From Opisthorchis felineus (Eukaryota > Platyhelminthes > Trematoda > Opisthorchiida > Opisthorchiidae): a DNA stretch of 64,000 nucleotides. Location of the stretch: NCBI GenBank assembly GCA_004794785.1, contig SJOL01006393.1:110512-174511 (forward strand). Reading direction: 5' to 3'. Positions 46,470-59,023 of the stretch are shown here, piece after piece. A model generated the notes under the pieces. It did no database searches. It was not told the DNA's origin and was given only the letters and a program-made list of their open reading frames with translations. The number at the start of each line of letters is the position of its first letter. The first letter of the stretch is position 1. Made by a program: the position numbers and the translations under genes.

Positions 46470-48223
46470 GTTCCAAATCTCAGGGTGATCTTGATTTCTG
46501 TCTCTGTCTTGCTCTTTATCTGCACATTGTATAAACGTGTTTCACGGTTCACTATTTCTGGTAATCCACGATCGTCCGATCCATCTTATCATGACGAGAG
46601 GCAGCTACCCGAGTACGTAATATCTCCTGTCTGTAAGATCGGTCACTGGACACAAAAATCCAGAAACCTTTCTCACAGTCTCTGAAGTGAAATTCTATTA
46701 AATTTATCAGACTACAACATCTCGGAGTAGTGCTTTGCGGCGGTGGTCAACAAGTAAATTTACTAAAACTCATAAATGTACGAAAAATCTGTTGCTGCTC
46801 GATGAATTAAAGTATGCTCTATTGCGTAGCTACCACGTCCTCATTTTTGCCGGACCTTGTCTGATCTATTTGCGGCTTCAAGCAATTCCCACTGTGTTTG
46901 TCCAAAGCCTACGATGGTAATGGTCGTTGTGCTTCAGTTGGGTGACACTATCCTCCGTTATTCTGCTCCTTGCTTCAACGTTGGACTTTCCCGTTTGTTT
47001 GTCCAGTCCCGTCCAAACCATGCGGCCTCTTAGATGGGAAACGTGATCGCTGCGTACGGTTTTAGATCACCAACAGAGAACTAGTTGAGTGGATGAAAAC
47101 AAGGAAGTATATATTGGCTGAATGGACCTTGAAACCGACTGAGGATGACTACCTTCTTGGACAAGTGGGACCCACCCATTTTCTGAACAGATCCCATTCA
47201 GATAATCAATGATCTAAAAGCAAACTGGCATATTGTCCCAATCATTTCAAGATCATACATGTTTCATACTCTGCTAGCTCTTAGTCTACACTGTCAAGTT
47301 CACGCAAATCCACAGTGATCGTCATCTCAGTTAAACGTTATACAATTGCCAATGCTGATCTGGAACCGTCGAGATCCTGCGCCCTATTTTCACAAGCAGA
47401 CTCAAAGATTCAAGACAGACTTTGCACATCTTATTGATTCAAGCTGCAGGTTATTTTACATACCTTACGCAAAGCATGTAAAGGATTTAGGTATATAAAT
47501 TTATTACGAAGTAGGATAAATAAAGGGGAGGGATGTTGTAGGCAAATTGACTTACGGCAATCTGATTTGTTGTGACTTGGAAAGTAGTGAGGCGACAACT
47601 ACAGAATGTGGTTTTTGGATACCCTCTTAACTTGCCATGTGGAGACAAATGTTGCAGCGGAGACCTCGGAAGTGACTCCAGCCTTCAGTGACCTGGTTAC
47701 ATTGTCGCGGAAATAGATACCAGCGAATAGTCCTGAAAAGCCTTTGAGAACGCATTCCATTCGAATTAGCTAAACCTTAAAATATATGGGATTGTGGTCA
47801 AATATCCGCCACCATGGAAAGCACGTACAGACAATACACAGATCGAATAATTGTTGCACCAGCTACTAATTCACCAGCAAAAATCCATAAAACGTCTCGC
47901 TGTAATGTTGACTGTTTCGAAAAATATTATCTGATGCATGCTCAAGAGCAACAAACGTAGTTTGACGTGTCACCTCTAGTACGACTGCTCAGTGCTGATG
48001 ACCTCACTGGGGTCGTAGAATTGACCTTCATTTTGTCGAAGAAAAGTCGGATGCAAAAACGTTTGTGGATGTGGTGAATGAGGTTTTATTTACCTATTTA
48101 AATTAATTATCCGTGAAACTACTTGTTAGTGTAAATTTTCAGCAAAACGAGCCTCTAGCGCATTGCGTGAGGACGTTAATGAATAGATAGAAGAGAATTC
48201 TGCCTCCAAGTGCTTATACTTAC
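46470..48223. other. No confident gene
   Basis: Chance-length frames only. May contain downstream exons of the membrane-protein candidate. Confidence 0.35.
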
Positions 48224-48256
48224 GTCGTCCTAAAACAGCCTCTGTGATATCTTGAC
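48224..48256 (-). CDS. Candidate 33-nt micro-exon
   Basis: Minus strand: TTTAGTGGATTCAG before it and CGAC|GTAAGTAT after it. One open phase gives QDITEAVLGR with split codons at both ends. The length is a multiple of three. Very short, so weak on its own. Confidence 0.25.
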
Positions 48257-48611
48257 CTGAATCCACTAAATGTTTTCCTGGGAGTTAAGTCAAAAGGAAA
48301 GTGTACAAAATGCTGTAAGATGTGACAACCGGAGGTGTGTAGAGGCGAGAGATGTTTTGAAATATCTGGTGTCATTTTTGGAGGATTTATAACCATGATA
48401 CGGTTTGTCCTTTTCTCTCAGTTCTCGGAATGCCGTTATGCATGCGTAATGCCTGATTTTGAATCTTGAGCTCCGGTTTTCTTGCAAGCTATCGCCGCCT
48501 TTCTCCAGGTGACCGATTAGAGCCATCCCAAATAAGGAGCGATTAGTTTCACCCAGCAATAGCATTTGGACTGGGCGGGTTCGGTTGGCACAAGGCACTA
48601 TGAAGCATTGT

Positions 48612-48690
48612 TCCATGATGTAAAACCTAAGTCATTTGCCAAGCTCCGCGAACGGATCAACAGCCAGCTGATCAGCAACAACTCAACCGG
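48612..48690 (+). mobile_element. Solo right arm of the foldback family
   Basis: AAGTCATTTGCCAAGCTC followed by CGCGAACGGATCAACAGCC closely matches the right arm at 60411-60455 (AAGTCGATTGCGAAGCTC, then GACGAACAGATCAACAGCC). The preceding CCATGATGTAAAACC corresponds to the decayed GGTGATGAAACG core region. No left arm is seen nearby. Confidence 0.6.
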
Positions 48691-48759
48691 ATTCTTTTTC
48701 ATTAGCAGCAATGTAAGCAGTGTTTCAAGGAGTGAGCTAACTGGGCCTCTTTTGTAGGT

Positions 48760-49906
48760 GCAGGCAAACTAAGCATACATCCAAGAGTTTGGTATTTCTA
48801 ATGGTGACATAGAGCATCAATTCGGGATAAAGCCGCTTGTTTAATGGAAGTTTCCTACCAGCCGCAGTGGTCGCTTGTCTTGGCTGCCTTCCGAGGTTAG
48901 CTTCGCTCCCGTTTTTCATTTCAAAACGTCACTGCATGTCTTCTAACGTTAAGTTGTTTAGGACAAGGGCAGGCTTTTGGGGCGTTATCAAGTGCGACCT
49001 TGTGGATGGCGACCCTTCTCTCTTACTAGTAAGGGCGAATGTCGCCACTAAACGACGCCTAGTTCAACCGTACTTGTTTGGAATCATTCCGGCCAGCTGT
49101 TTTCTCATTCTTCGATTGACAAGTAAGAAGACGTTTTCGTGGCAGCTGAAAACGCTTTTTAGAGAGGCGATTTCGGTTGAGGGCTGAAAATTTCATCCGT
49201 CGTACACTCTTTCGTACGGTTCGCTGGGACTGATTTTACTGATGATACAACTAACTCATTCGTCCAGTGGACGATGGGAACTTTCGTTTCCGGCTATCAT
49301 CAGCATATTGCACCTAGGAAATTCCGTTCCTAAGAGCAAAAAACCGTACGGTTGTTACGTTGAATCTTCTTTCAGAAAGAACAATTACATCACCTTGTTG
49401 TTCTTTTCTGGGCTATATTCCAGTGGGAAAACTAGCATGAATAGGTTTTATTCATTTTGTCTACAGTTCATTCACCCGACTTATCGACAACCTTACTGTG
49501 CTCATATCACAGATGTCTGAGCAAAATCTCAAATAACTCCAATGAGGATGCAGCTTGTAAAGGAGAGGTCTTGCACATCAGTCTGTTGTTCAGTGTGCCT
49601 AAAAATATATCAAAACTACTTCGACCAGTCTGTAGTACCAAATATATTTTGGTAATGAGCTGCGTATATCATAACGATTTCAACCTTGGGGATCGATTTC
49701 TTCAGGTCGGACAGGGGCATGCAGAGGCATGGTAACTTTAAATCATGCACAGGTGTGCTCGTTAACCAGTTATTCTTGTGTAAGTGGAATAAATCGGTGG
49801 GTTTTCTGACATTGTGCTGTGTTTCCATGACTTCACAACATACCACAAATAGTGTCCCACATTTCGACTGCAAACGAAAAATTATATGCCTTTAAGCGCA
49901 ATCTAG
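48760..49906. other. No confident gene
   Basis: Several plus frames of 60-116 codons with no dependable splice boundaries or known motifs. Confidence 0.35.
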
Positions 49907-50183
49907 TACCGTCCCTGCCTCGAATGCCTGTTAGTGGTCGGTTGCGCAAGCCTGAATATCAATCGATTCGCCAAGTAGACAGTCCGCCCAAGCACTACGT
50001 TTCCTCAATGGCACTTGGAACGCATCGTTATCATCTTGTCCATCCGGCGTTCTTGCGTGGCCGCAAACGAGTCATACAAATAATGCATCTGTCGCGCGCA
50101 TGGTATCTGCGCCGCCATGACCCACATGGTGCGCTCAGAAGCCCACGTGATGTGCAAGCCCGTGGACAATCATTTGGGGAAAA
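49907..50183 (+). CDS. Candidate internal exon, basic protein
   Basis: After TTTAAGCGCAATCTAG one phase is open to GGGGAAAA|GTACCA. It reads RPEYQSIRQ-like basic sequence (RLRKPEYQSIRQVDSPPKHY) and later FLRGRKRVIQIMHLSRAWYL. G+C is higher than in the flanks, as expected of an exon. The antisense frame is also long. Family unknown. Confidence 0.3.
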
Positions 50184-50373
50184 GTACCAGACACCCTGGC
50201 GTAGACAGCCTAGGCAAATTTGACTGTGGACAGAACGGCTAAAACCTGAGTGGAGAACGAACTTTAGTCGGTTATGAGCGGTTCTGTTGGAGTGGGAGTG
50301 GACTGTCACCAACGCAATCAAGCTGCAAAGTATGGCATATCCGGATGACGGAGACCCAGTGGACTGCACCTAC

Positions 50374-50400
50374 ATGATAAGCCCCAAAAGGGGCAAAGCC
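50374..50400 (+). ncRNA. Decayed hammerhead-like hairpin
   Basis: ATGATAA is followed directly by a perfect GCCCC-AAAA-GGGGC hairpin (50381-50394) and AAAGCC. In an intact hammerhead CTGATGA and GAAAC would flank such a stem II. Here C3, G8 and G12 are changed, so it would be inactive. The resemblance depends mainly on the placement of the stem. Confidence 0.25.
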
Positions 50401-50409
50401 AGTTGTGGG

Positions 50410-52350
50410 CTGCCGAAACGCTTTTAGCAACCTTATGAATAGTTTCCTTCAAGGCATAGTGTGACTCTCTATCTTAGAAAAACACCTGGGGTAAAGTTGT
50501 GAGGTCAGTTCACGATGGCTGTTTGTGGACAGAAACACGAAAAGGCGCGAAAAGGCACATTGCATGTAATTTTGCCGCGTTAGTAACTGGCATATTGGAG
50601 CGCTCTTTGAGGAAAATCACTCATAGGGTTTTTTAACGGAGCAGTTCTTTTCGTGCTGATCTTTCCGGAACCACAATGAATCGAGATAAATGCAAATCAA
50701 TCGTGGTTTTACAAAGGATTATTAATCAAATAGCACACGTGTGAGTAGATTGGCAACCCAGCCTTGTAGGATGTAATGGATTAAATACAATGAAAATTAA
50801 TCTCAGATGTATGCAGAGCCACAAGTCATGGCAATCTTTGAAATTTGATGAGTAGTCGTGTATTCGTGTAGGTTTCTGTAGGTAAGGAATTTTATTGGCT
50901 TAGGTGTGTGGGGACATTAACTAGTTCAAACGCATAGAACCTCTTGAAAGTTTTCCGCCGGCAACCTTCTACCAAATTTAGGTTTCAGTTCTCGAAATAT
51001 GCTGACCATTTCACAAATTTGTCGCTTGTTAAGTGTATTAACCGAATTCCACGCCCGCTGCATGGAATGGCAAATGTCGTTTCAAAATGTGCGGTCATTT
51101 TTAAACGAACAAGCATTGCAAAGTTCTCAAAAACCCTTCCTATTTCTCATCCATCTTTCTTGTTTTCACGCTACGACAACTGTTATAGACAAAGATACGT
51201 GGAACCATGGGGAAGTCCAATGTTGGCGATTTTTTTTAGGCGACAAATTCAATATTAGTTCACGACGCCTAAATAAGAACTGTGTTACTGCTGGACTGGG
51301 AACTCCAACTGCACGCAGGATGGGGGAAAAGATACCTGGCGTGTCCAGCCAACCACACTTTTACTTTCTTATAGCTTCGTTTCTCTTATTCAGTCTGTGA
51401 AAAAGATCCTTTGGTTGTTAGTCACCCAATGGATCCCCTTATCCTCTTTATTTAAAGCTTGTTTCATGTTGATATGTATATTTTTGAAAGTACATGTGAC
51501 ATCCTTCATTAGAATGATGAAGTGATCCATCTATTTCTCTCTAGGGTTAACGTGGAACGATTTTAGTCACAGAGTTTTCATTGTTCAGATCCAAGCAGAC
51601 GAAACATTTGAGTTTCCGTGCATGCCAAATTCAGTTCACTGACAGAAAATACTGCAATGCCCTAACGGTGAATTTTTAGTCCACTGATCACTTTTGCTGA
51701 GCATCTGCACTGCGACGTGCTGCTGAATACAGCACATTTCTCCTAGGTTTTCAGTTGCTACACCTGGATACAATCGATTTTGCATATCTTGGTACACAAC
51801 AGTTCAGGTGCTCACCTTGTGCTTACCAGTGCAAATGTTTAAGGTCTATGTTGTGGATATATGAACACCGCCCTCCTGGTAAAAATATGCAATTCATCCT
51901 CTGCTGACAAACTAACCACAGATTTCTTTCAGACTTTGTCCAAGTTGTCTACTATTTAATACAACCCAATGAAGAGCAACCAATGTTTTTGAGATAGTCT
52001 TCAGATGATGAGTATTCCAGCCATAGTATTTTATTCACGAAAAATGCTCCTGAATTGAAAATCCGAGTCATAACTTGCGTGCCAAATTCTTAAGGTGTGT
52101 GCTGCCTACTCATTTACTTCTCACTTTATTCAGTAGCTTTAACTTGGATCCTTGGCTATTCACAATTACAGTCATCACTTGACGGTAGTAGCTCAAAGGA
52201 AGAATAACTTCACAAGATAAATGAAACTTCCATCTGAGAAGTCGCTACTCGGCGAGGCAGTCAGCATGAGTGACCACTTGATGTGGAGCTCGCAACTGAA
52301 GGATGAGTGACGCTGTATGCTGTCTAAGTGCGGGTTAATCACACTGCTAA
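50410..52350. other. No supportable gene
   Basis: AT-rich spacer with chance-length frames. Plus 50944-51400 has two overlapping open frames but no splice support. Confidence 0.4.
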
Positions 52351-52557
52351 TCAGGCACTGGCGCCAGAATTAAGTGTTCAAAGTACTAGCCGGGAGGTTG
52401 CGGGTTCGAAACTCCCTGGAGTTTCGTGAGAAGCACACTACTGACGATGTCCAATAAGGATCAAACAGCTGTGCAGTGGTTCTTGTGTAGGACGAAATCC
52501 CAGTGAAAACCATTACTTGACTGCCTTTTGATAGACCGTTTTTTTGCCACCCACCCA
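52351..52557 (+). mobile_element. tRNA-like SINE carrying a hammerhead motif
   Basis: GAGGTTGCGGGTTCGAAACTC (52396 onward) contains a B box (GGTTCGAAACT at 52403-52413; consensus GGTTCRANNCY) inside a tRNA-like arm, and CTGGCGCCAGAATTAAG upstream resembles a degraded A box. Immediately 3' is a hammerhead-type core (52436-52478), then about 60 bases ending in a T-rich tail. This architecture, an RNA polymerase III promoter followed by a type I hammerhead, is that of the Sm-alpha SINEs of schistosomes. It encodes no protein and depends on LINE machinery in trans. The 5' limit is approximate. Confidence 0.6.
52436..52478 (+). ncRNA. Type I hammerhead motif with inactivating changes
   Basis: Stem I CACTA/CAGTG (52436-52440 with 52474-52478, four pairs and one mismatch), core CTGACGA (52441-52447), a spare T, stem II GTCC/GGAT (52449-52452 with 52458-52461), then CAAAC in place of GAAAC, and stem III as the palindrome ACAGCTGT (52465-52472). 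Base 12 is C instead of G, and the cleavage-site base at 52473 is G, which the ribozyme does not accept, so this copy should be dead. The palindromic stem III implies cleavage as a dimer in active relatives. Confidence 0.55.
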
Positions 52558-52559
52558 CC

Positions 52560-53416
52560 ACCCAGATACAAACTGTCTTTGGCTTCAAAGTAAGTTTGCA
52601 GGTGCCTGAGATTATTGGGACCTTCAGGCGCTCGCACAGTCACACCTACACATGGTGGACCGCACACAGTCGAAAGGATCCCAACTGTTAGAGAAAGCCC
52701 AGTGCAAATGACTGTAAATCGTTACCCCCGACAGCAAATGAAAGACACCATAGGCTGATTTGACGGTCTGCGCCCCTGTTCACCCAGGCATTGTGTATCT
52801 CACGTTATTTTGATGATGATTGATGATGCACTACACTTCAGATTCTCTCTCTTTTGAGTTGCTGTTAACCGGAAACATATTTCTCAGGCCACCAATCAGT
52901 ATAATAATTTTTAGTATAGTAACCTCCTTTGCACACTCCCTTTCCCTCTACTGATGACAACTACTGTGAGGTGTTTTTTAAACAATTCGATCACACCAGC
53001 TCCGCGCAGGCCTGATCCAAATGAGAACACTTCCTAAATATGGATACCCTTTATCGATTCAATTGGACCTTCGTTACTACCGAGTAGTATTATGGAATAT
53101 TTCGCTAAACAGGCAACAGTATTTTGACAGGAATTAGAGGGGTGGCCTTAACCATTAGACGTGAGAAAAAGGAAACTTGAAACGCGCCACGCAGTATAGT
53201 GGTCGACAAGCTCATTCCCGATTTAACATCTGTTCACATCTGCACTAGAATAGTTTTGAATACCATTGAGCGCGATGCTTTCTTTGGTGCTAAAAGTGTT
53301 TTACTTTCTGAGCACATATCGAGCAATCTGCTATTATTGCAAATTTATGAAAGCGAACATTTGCATTATCTATTTCTTCCGCCCTTACTGTGTTACTTTA
53401 TGCTCTTTCCTCACAG
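52560..53416. other. No supportable gene
   Basis: Short C-rich run near 52548-52562 (CCACCCACCCACCACCC), otherwise unremarkable AT-rich sequence. Confidence 0.45.
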
Positions 53417-53590
53417 CCGGAAACTTTCAGGTAAACAGGAAAAGCCGTGTATTTCGTCCTGCTGTTTAAACTCTCGGACTGATCAAGATCCCATTGTATG
53501 GCCGGACAGCAAGCGAGTTGATAACGCGGAACCGAAATTACAACTGGACGATGAACGACTCTCGGCCACACATCAGTTTCATTTTCAAAG
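53417..53590 (+). CDS. Candidate internal exon
   Basis: A very good acceptor (TATGCTCTTTCCTCACAG) and TTTTCAAAG|GTACAA bound an open phase reading RKLSGKQEKPCISSCCLNSR, TDQDPIVWPDSKRVDNAEPK and LSATHQFHFQR. Hydrophilic and probably disordered. No family. Plus frames between 53700 and 54413 may hold further exons but lack clear boundaries. Confidence 0.35.
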
Positions 53591-53599
53591 GTACAAAGA

Positions 53600-55925
53600 T
53601 GAAGAGCCTGACCAGTAAGCAAACTTTTGTAAGGAGTATGTCAAATGTTTCTTCTCCTAAAGTAACGCCCCAGTGATATTATTCCCGAGCGTAGGATTGT
53701 CAATGGATTTGTCTGGCCGTGACTAGATCGAGCTATTCCTATGCATCCAAGGTTGGAAGCTTATCCCTGCCACCAGCTTCTCTGCGCACAAGCGTGGAGA
53801 GTGGCATTCCCTCATGTGCCGGTCGTTTAGATATGAATTTCAAATCCTTTATATTAAAGGGGAGAACTGCAGCACTCCTTAGTTTGATTAGTCTGCTTGT
53901 AACACCGCCATTTCTGACACGAGAGTGCTTCCGTTCTCAAGTAGATTTTCTATAGTTCACTTCGTCGAGTACCTTGGAGATACGCACCTTCTACAAACTG
54001 ACACGCTCAACGGCTTATGTCTAATACAGATTTCGTCCCCTAAGAATCAGCGGTTGTTCCATGTCCTAAATCCGGGCAAATTTGAATCCGAAACGTCACA
54101 GTTAGGAGAATACACATACAGATAGAAAACGAATTTTCCACGTTAGAACACGTGTACCAACTCATTGGCATACAATCAGTTGCATTCGTTTGAGAGTATT
54201 CTTATCGAATTTAGTAGGGATGCAGTTAAAATGTTGTGCGGTGTGTTATTTGAGAGTGAATACAGCGCTTTTGGGCGGATGAAGCAACCATCACCATTGA
54301 CACAAATCACGCGTCTAAAAATGAACTCAACCAATCAGAATGGTGCACAGAACGTTGATACCAAAGGGCACATGTCGGCCTTTGTGATTTTGATCATTTT
54401 GCCCCCGATGTAGTTTACCCGAGCTGACCGAAACGCTGAACAATGAAATTCCACTCAAAATCGTTTTGTCCTTCCCAGGTTCTGCCCCAATCCAAGCTAT
54501 ATATACTAAATACGGTGGAAACTCAGAACAACAGGCAACCAAAACTAACTGGAAAAAGCCTTTTGATGGGTGACACTGCCTATTCGGATAAACATCGGGC
54601 CTAGATTTACAACTCTAGTTTTTGCTGCAGTTTGATGTGCCAAGTCCGGTTGGAATCTGCGTAAACAAAAGTTGCTTAGGATGTAAACTAAACATCATTT
54701 GAGCCATTAGATCATTCGGAACACCCAGTGTGCATCCGTTAGTCAACATGATGAGTTTTTTCTTTGATAAACCGTTCTAACGCGCCACAGTTAGTTCTAG
54801 CTGGATGAAATGGAATCCCTACACGGTCTCTGTTAGTGGCTGCTGAATGACTGTTATATCGGTTTCCGTTGCTTTGCGGTGTGCCGTAGCATGAATCACT
54901 CCGTTAGGTTTTCCCCAAAGTATTCAAGGTGACCATCACTTTCTTCTTGCATTATGGACTAAAAGGCTGGAAAGGCGTTGCATTTATACTTGTTAAAGTC
55001 ACTTATCTCATATCTTTGACAAGGCGTCACCCATAAACAGCGGTCAAAATGTAATCTCTTTTGATAAGATGCTGTGTCTCCGAATTGTTCCATTACTACT
55101 TTGGTGAGTGGTCCGGCCAACTGGCTTGTCTTGTTGTGGCTTGCAGATGATCCCACCGGACTGTATGTATGTTTATCAGCCCAATTCTGTCCACTGAGCA
55201 ACCTGGTCAGGAACTTCTGCGATCTGTTTATTAGATATAGTCCCTCTGGGACTTTACTTCTGTGTTCTCGTCTGTTCTATAACCTTAAGGCACTCCGTCT
55301 GCGCGCTGATAGAACCGCTATTAATTCATCGTTACGTAACTATACTAGTGCTCTCCATTATTAGCCATATTTGAAACTATAACGTGCATGTGTCTTCTGC
55401 TTTGATAAGCTACCAATTTGGTTATCAACTACAGTTATCTCAAAACCGGTTTCATCTACTGCCATTAATTCGGCAATGCTTGCATTTTCGGTGTTTCAGT
55501 TGAACAAGCTCGTCAACACTTAGGACTGATCACAGCAGTTATTCAGGGTTTTAAAAGTTTGTGTTCGTCTGCTCTCAAAAAGGCTTTCGATTTTGTCCGC
55601 GCGTGTGCTTGCGCTCAGTGCTTGTGGTGTAGGTTTTCGTTCCTTCCAGTTTATGGAAAATATTCTCGGGTATTCTGTCTTTATGAATATGATTTCCGGG
55701 CAACATTCCCCCAGTGATAAGTTAATTAGTACTCATCTCATTTTCTGGCGCATTTCTGTACCATATTCCCATTATTATTAGAAAATAAAAGCCTATCAAA
55801 ACGTATGCTTCAGTGGGTTGTGCCGTGTCTAACGAAATACCAATTAACGCAGTTGCTCACATGGATAGGTCACCTGGTGTGTAAACGCTTAGGTGATCGT
55901 GCGTGACTGAGGGTTTCCTCTAGTG
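53600..55925. other. No confident gene
   Basis: Rich in plus-strand frames of 60-96 codons (for example 53719-53955, 53925-54125, 55074-55364), none with paired splice sites in agreeing phase. Confidence 0.35.

Positions 55926-55955
<30 letters not shown>
55926..55955. repeat. TA microsatellite
   Basis: About 14 uninterrupted TA units. Confidence 0.95.
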
Positions 55956-55957
<2 letters not shown>

Positions 55958-58900
55958 CCATTTTAAGAACGAAATTGCCAAAAGCAGTACTGGTTGAAAT
56001 TTATCTGCGTTAGCATACCATAATCACTGTCCCGTATAACAGTTCTGCTATCGTCTACACTGCGACACAGCAAGTTGGGTTTGAGCAGTTAAGTTTGGAG
56101 TTTACGAAGTGATTTAATTGCCTTTCTGGAAGTTTTCGGAGGTGTAAAAAAGCTGTCGTAATCCCTCATGCGAAGCAGTTGTTAACCACAGGATTGGCTT
56201 GAGCCGATGCGAGACAAGCGATCGTTGAAGTGAATCCTTAAACGAATGACAGGGTATTGACTCCAACTAATGGACCACTCTGACACAGTGACACAAATCT
56301 CGGTTCATTTGCTCTGCCTTAAACAGCAAACTGCTGGTACGTCGTCACTGTGTATTTTTCGGCAGACTACTTTGGTCTCACTTCAGAGAGCGACAAATGG
56401 CACACGAACTTCAAGCACATGAAGTCAACAGCTCAGCTGTTTCCAGAAACAATGCGCTGTAAAAAGGACTGATTCAGCTTACAACTTGAATGCACGAAAC
56501 TTCTGATTACAATACACGACCACTCTGAGCGTTGTCGAGGTCACTGTACCAGAGCAAGATGATGCATCACATACAGGTAGGATCTCTGATCAAAGTACCA
56601 CCTATTTATTTGAGTGTGCAGTCTGCGTCCGGAAAAAAGAGAAGGACTAGTAACAGAGAAGGATGTATGCCTAACCCAAAGTTTGTTTACGTCGCTTGCT
56701 GACTAACAAGGTGCACTGAGGTGTTTGTTCCAAAGGGAGATGCAGTCAGTCCAACTTTCGGATGCTAGGCCGAAAGGCTAAAAAGCAAGAGTTTACTTAT
56801 TGTCTTTCGCCGGCTACAGTATTGGCGTCCATTGTTGACAGAGTCAGGCTCGCCAGTTGTTTCTGTGAGTGAAGGTCAAATGAATAAAAAGAAGTACATT
56901 GCCAGTGCTGGGTGAAGAGAGAACGTTCTTTCTGTGACAATCGTCCAACTGGGGACAAAGCAGCTCTTGTTTGTCGGAGGTAATTGCATTTTGGGGAGGA
57001 CTTGAAGGAATACCGGTCGTGTTGTCTTTCCGAAGTGACCGTCGGCTAGTCAGTCCAAAAGTCTAATATGGCCTTTGATAGTACATGACAATTACCCAGC
57101 TCACCAATGAACAGCCTCCCTGCTAGTTTTACACAGTATTGGGGTTCATACACCTGCTTCCTCGGTAGACGACTACCACTGTAGACGGTAGGATTATTTG
57201 AAGATCTCAGGGAGGCATAAGAATTCATCACCGTCCCACTGAAAGCCCAAAAAGCCTCCTGATAAACGAACAATTTCGACTAAACTCGCACTAAACTTCT
57301 AGGTCCGTACAATCTCTGACGCAGCAACCTGTTTTTAACACTATTAGTGCACACTACTAAGCTCTTTTAGCTACTCGACCATCATCCAATCAATAACACC
57401 GTCTGGTTGGAGACAAATATCATTAACCTTGTACCTTTTACGAAGGTCAGCTGCTCGCGCCAGTCAACTATCCACTGCTTCCTGCGAAGCTTGCCAGTGT
57501 GAAATGTACACTGCAACATCTAATATCGTGCTACTTTTGGAGTACGAAAACTAGCCGTCACTTGTTGAACCCTGAATGCAGTTCAGCTCTGTACATATCC
57601 CATTGGATTTTCTTCCAACAAATTTCCAATGACTAGACTGGCGCTACTGATTTCTGTCTCCTCAAGCTCTCTGAACATACTGCCACTGGAGAGGCTGAGT
57701 TTCCGTCTAACATTCACCGTTTCTGGACCACATGCAAAACTCGGCAGTGACTGACACCATACAGTGAAGCGAAATTACAGTTAAGTTATCCAGCCTCGCT
57801 TACTGAGTTGCTCGGATCTTGTCTCCAGTGTATAGACACTTCGTTTGGATAACACTTGCCAGTTGCACTGTTTTGAGTAGATGTGTTTTTCAGGAGAACA
57901 TGTACGAACACGAAACTATTTCCAAAGTAGATCAGAAGACTGAATCGACAAAATGAATACGAAACACAATACTCGATTTTCCGAACGTAGTACATCAAAT
58001 CTAAAACAAAGCATACAAAATGCAACCGTCTAAGTTTATTTAATGATGATCACAGAAGTGGCCCAGGAGTACGTTACAGGAATTTACAAGTCGTATGCTC
58101 CCCACACATTGAAAACTTTTGGCGAATATTGTACACTGCACACGCATCCGGTCACTCGGTGTTTTGATACCCAGCCTACCCAGCGCTGAAAGCATGCGGT
58201 AGGAGTAGTGGAAGAGAAACGCACCAGATGAAACAGTCACAAGGTTGCAATAAGCTCGTACATTTGGCTGATTGTTGGTCTGACGTTGAGGGATCCATCT
58301 GAGTCCTCGCATTCAATGCGTTGCTTGAGAAACACGCTTTACACAAACTGCCAAATGTGGCAAAGTCACACTCGGTTAATATACCCAGCCAAGTCTGAAC
58401 CGGCAGTTAAATGTGGTCATGAAGTTGCTTATTTTGGAGAAAAGTTCTGGTTCGCTTCTATAATCTTCTCCAGGGAGATTATTGCATGTTGGAAAGTCGC
58501 TGATTGCTGAAACAACAGTAGCAATTTTTCTTCAGGACTAGGGCTTCTGCGTTTTAGCCTAGGATTCTACTAAAAGGAAGCCAAGCATTGGTAGGGAATA
58601 CAGAGAATCCGGAGAAATATCGCAGTAATTACGAATAGGTTCAGTATGTAACGGCAGACCTACTTCGTTGTTGTTTACTCTTAAGAAAACTGATGCCGAG
58701 AGACGCTGTAGTTATGGTGTGAGGAAACAGAGAATCCCATCTGGATAAGTCGAGATCCTTAATATCAGTGATCTTATGAGTAGCTTCCTTCAAGAAATAC
58801 ACTGCGATATCTCGAATATCCTACGAGCTGAAACATGAGATGGCCTCTGGGCTCAAGATTTAGTTGAAGGATATCACAAACGAGAGATCTAGCTGGGACT

Positions 58901-59023
58901 CAGTTGAGTCTCCAGTTAAAAAACAAAGTAGCGTGCAAATGAGTGTATTTTGCGACGTTTTCTGTTTGCTTCAATAAATTTACGTGACCAGTGGATCTCA
59001 CTTTCAAGTAAGTGAATTGGAAC
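55956..59023. other. No supportable gene
   Basis: Three kilobases with only chance-length frames and no recognised motif or inverted repeat. Confidence 0.45.

Noticed and set aside
50031..50369. 112-codon minus frame
   Set aside because: Likely the antisense of the plus candidate exon at 49907-50183 plus hammerhead-like repeat sequence.
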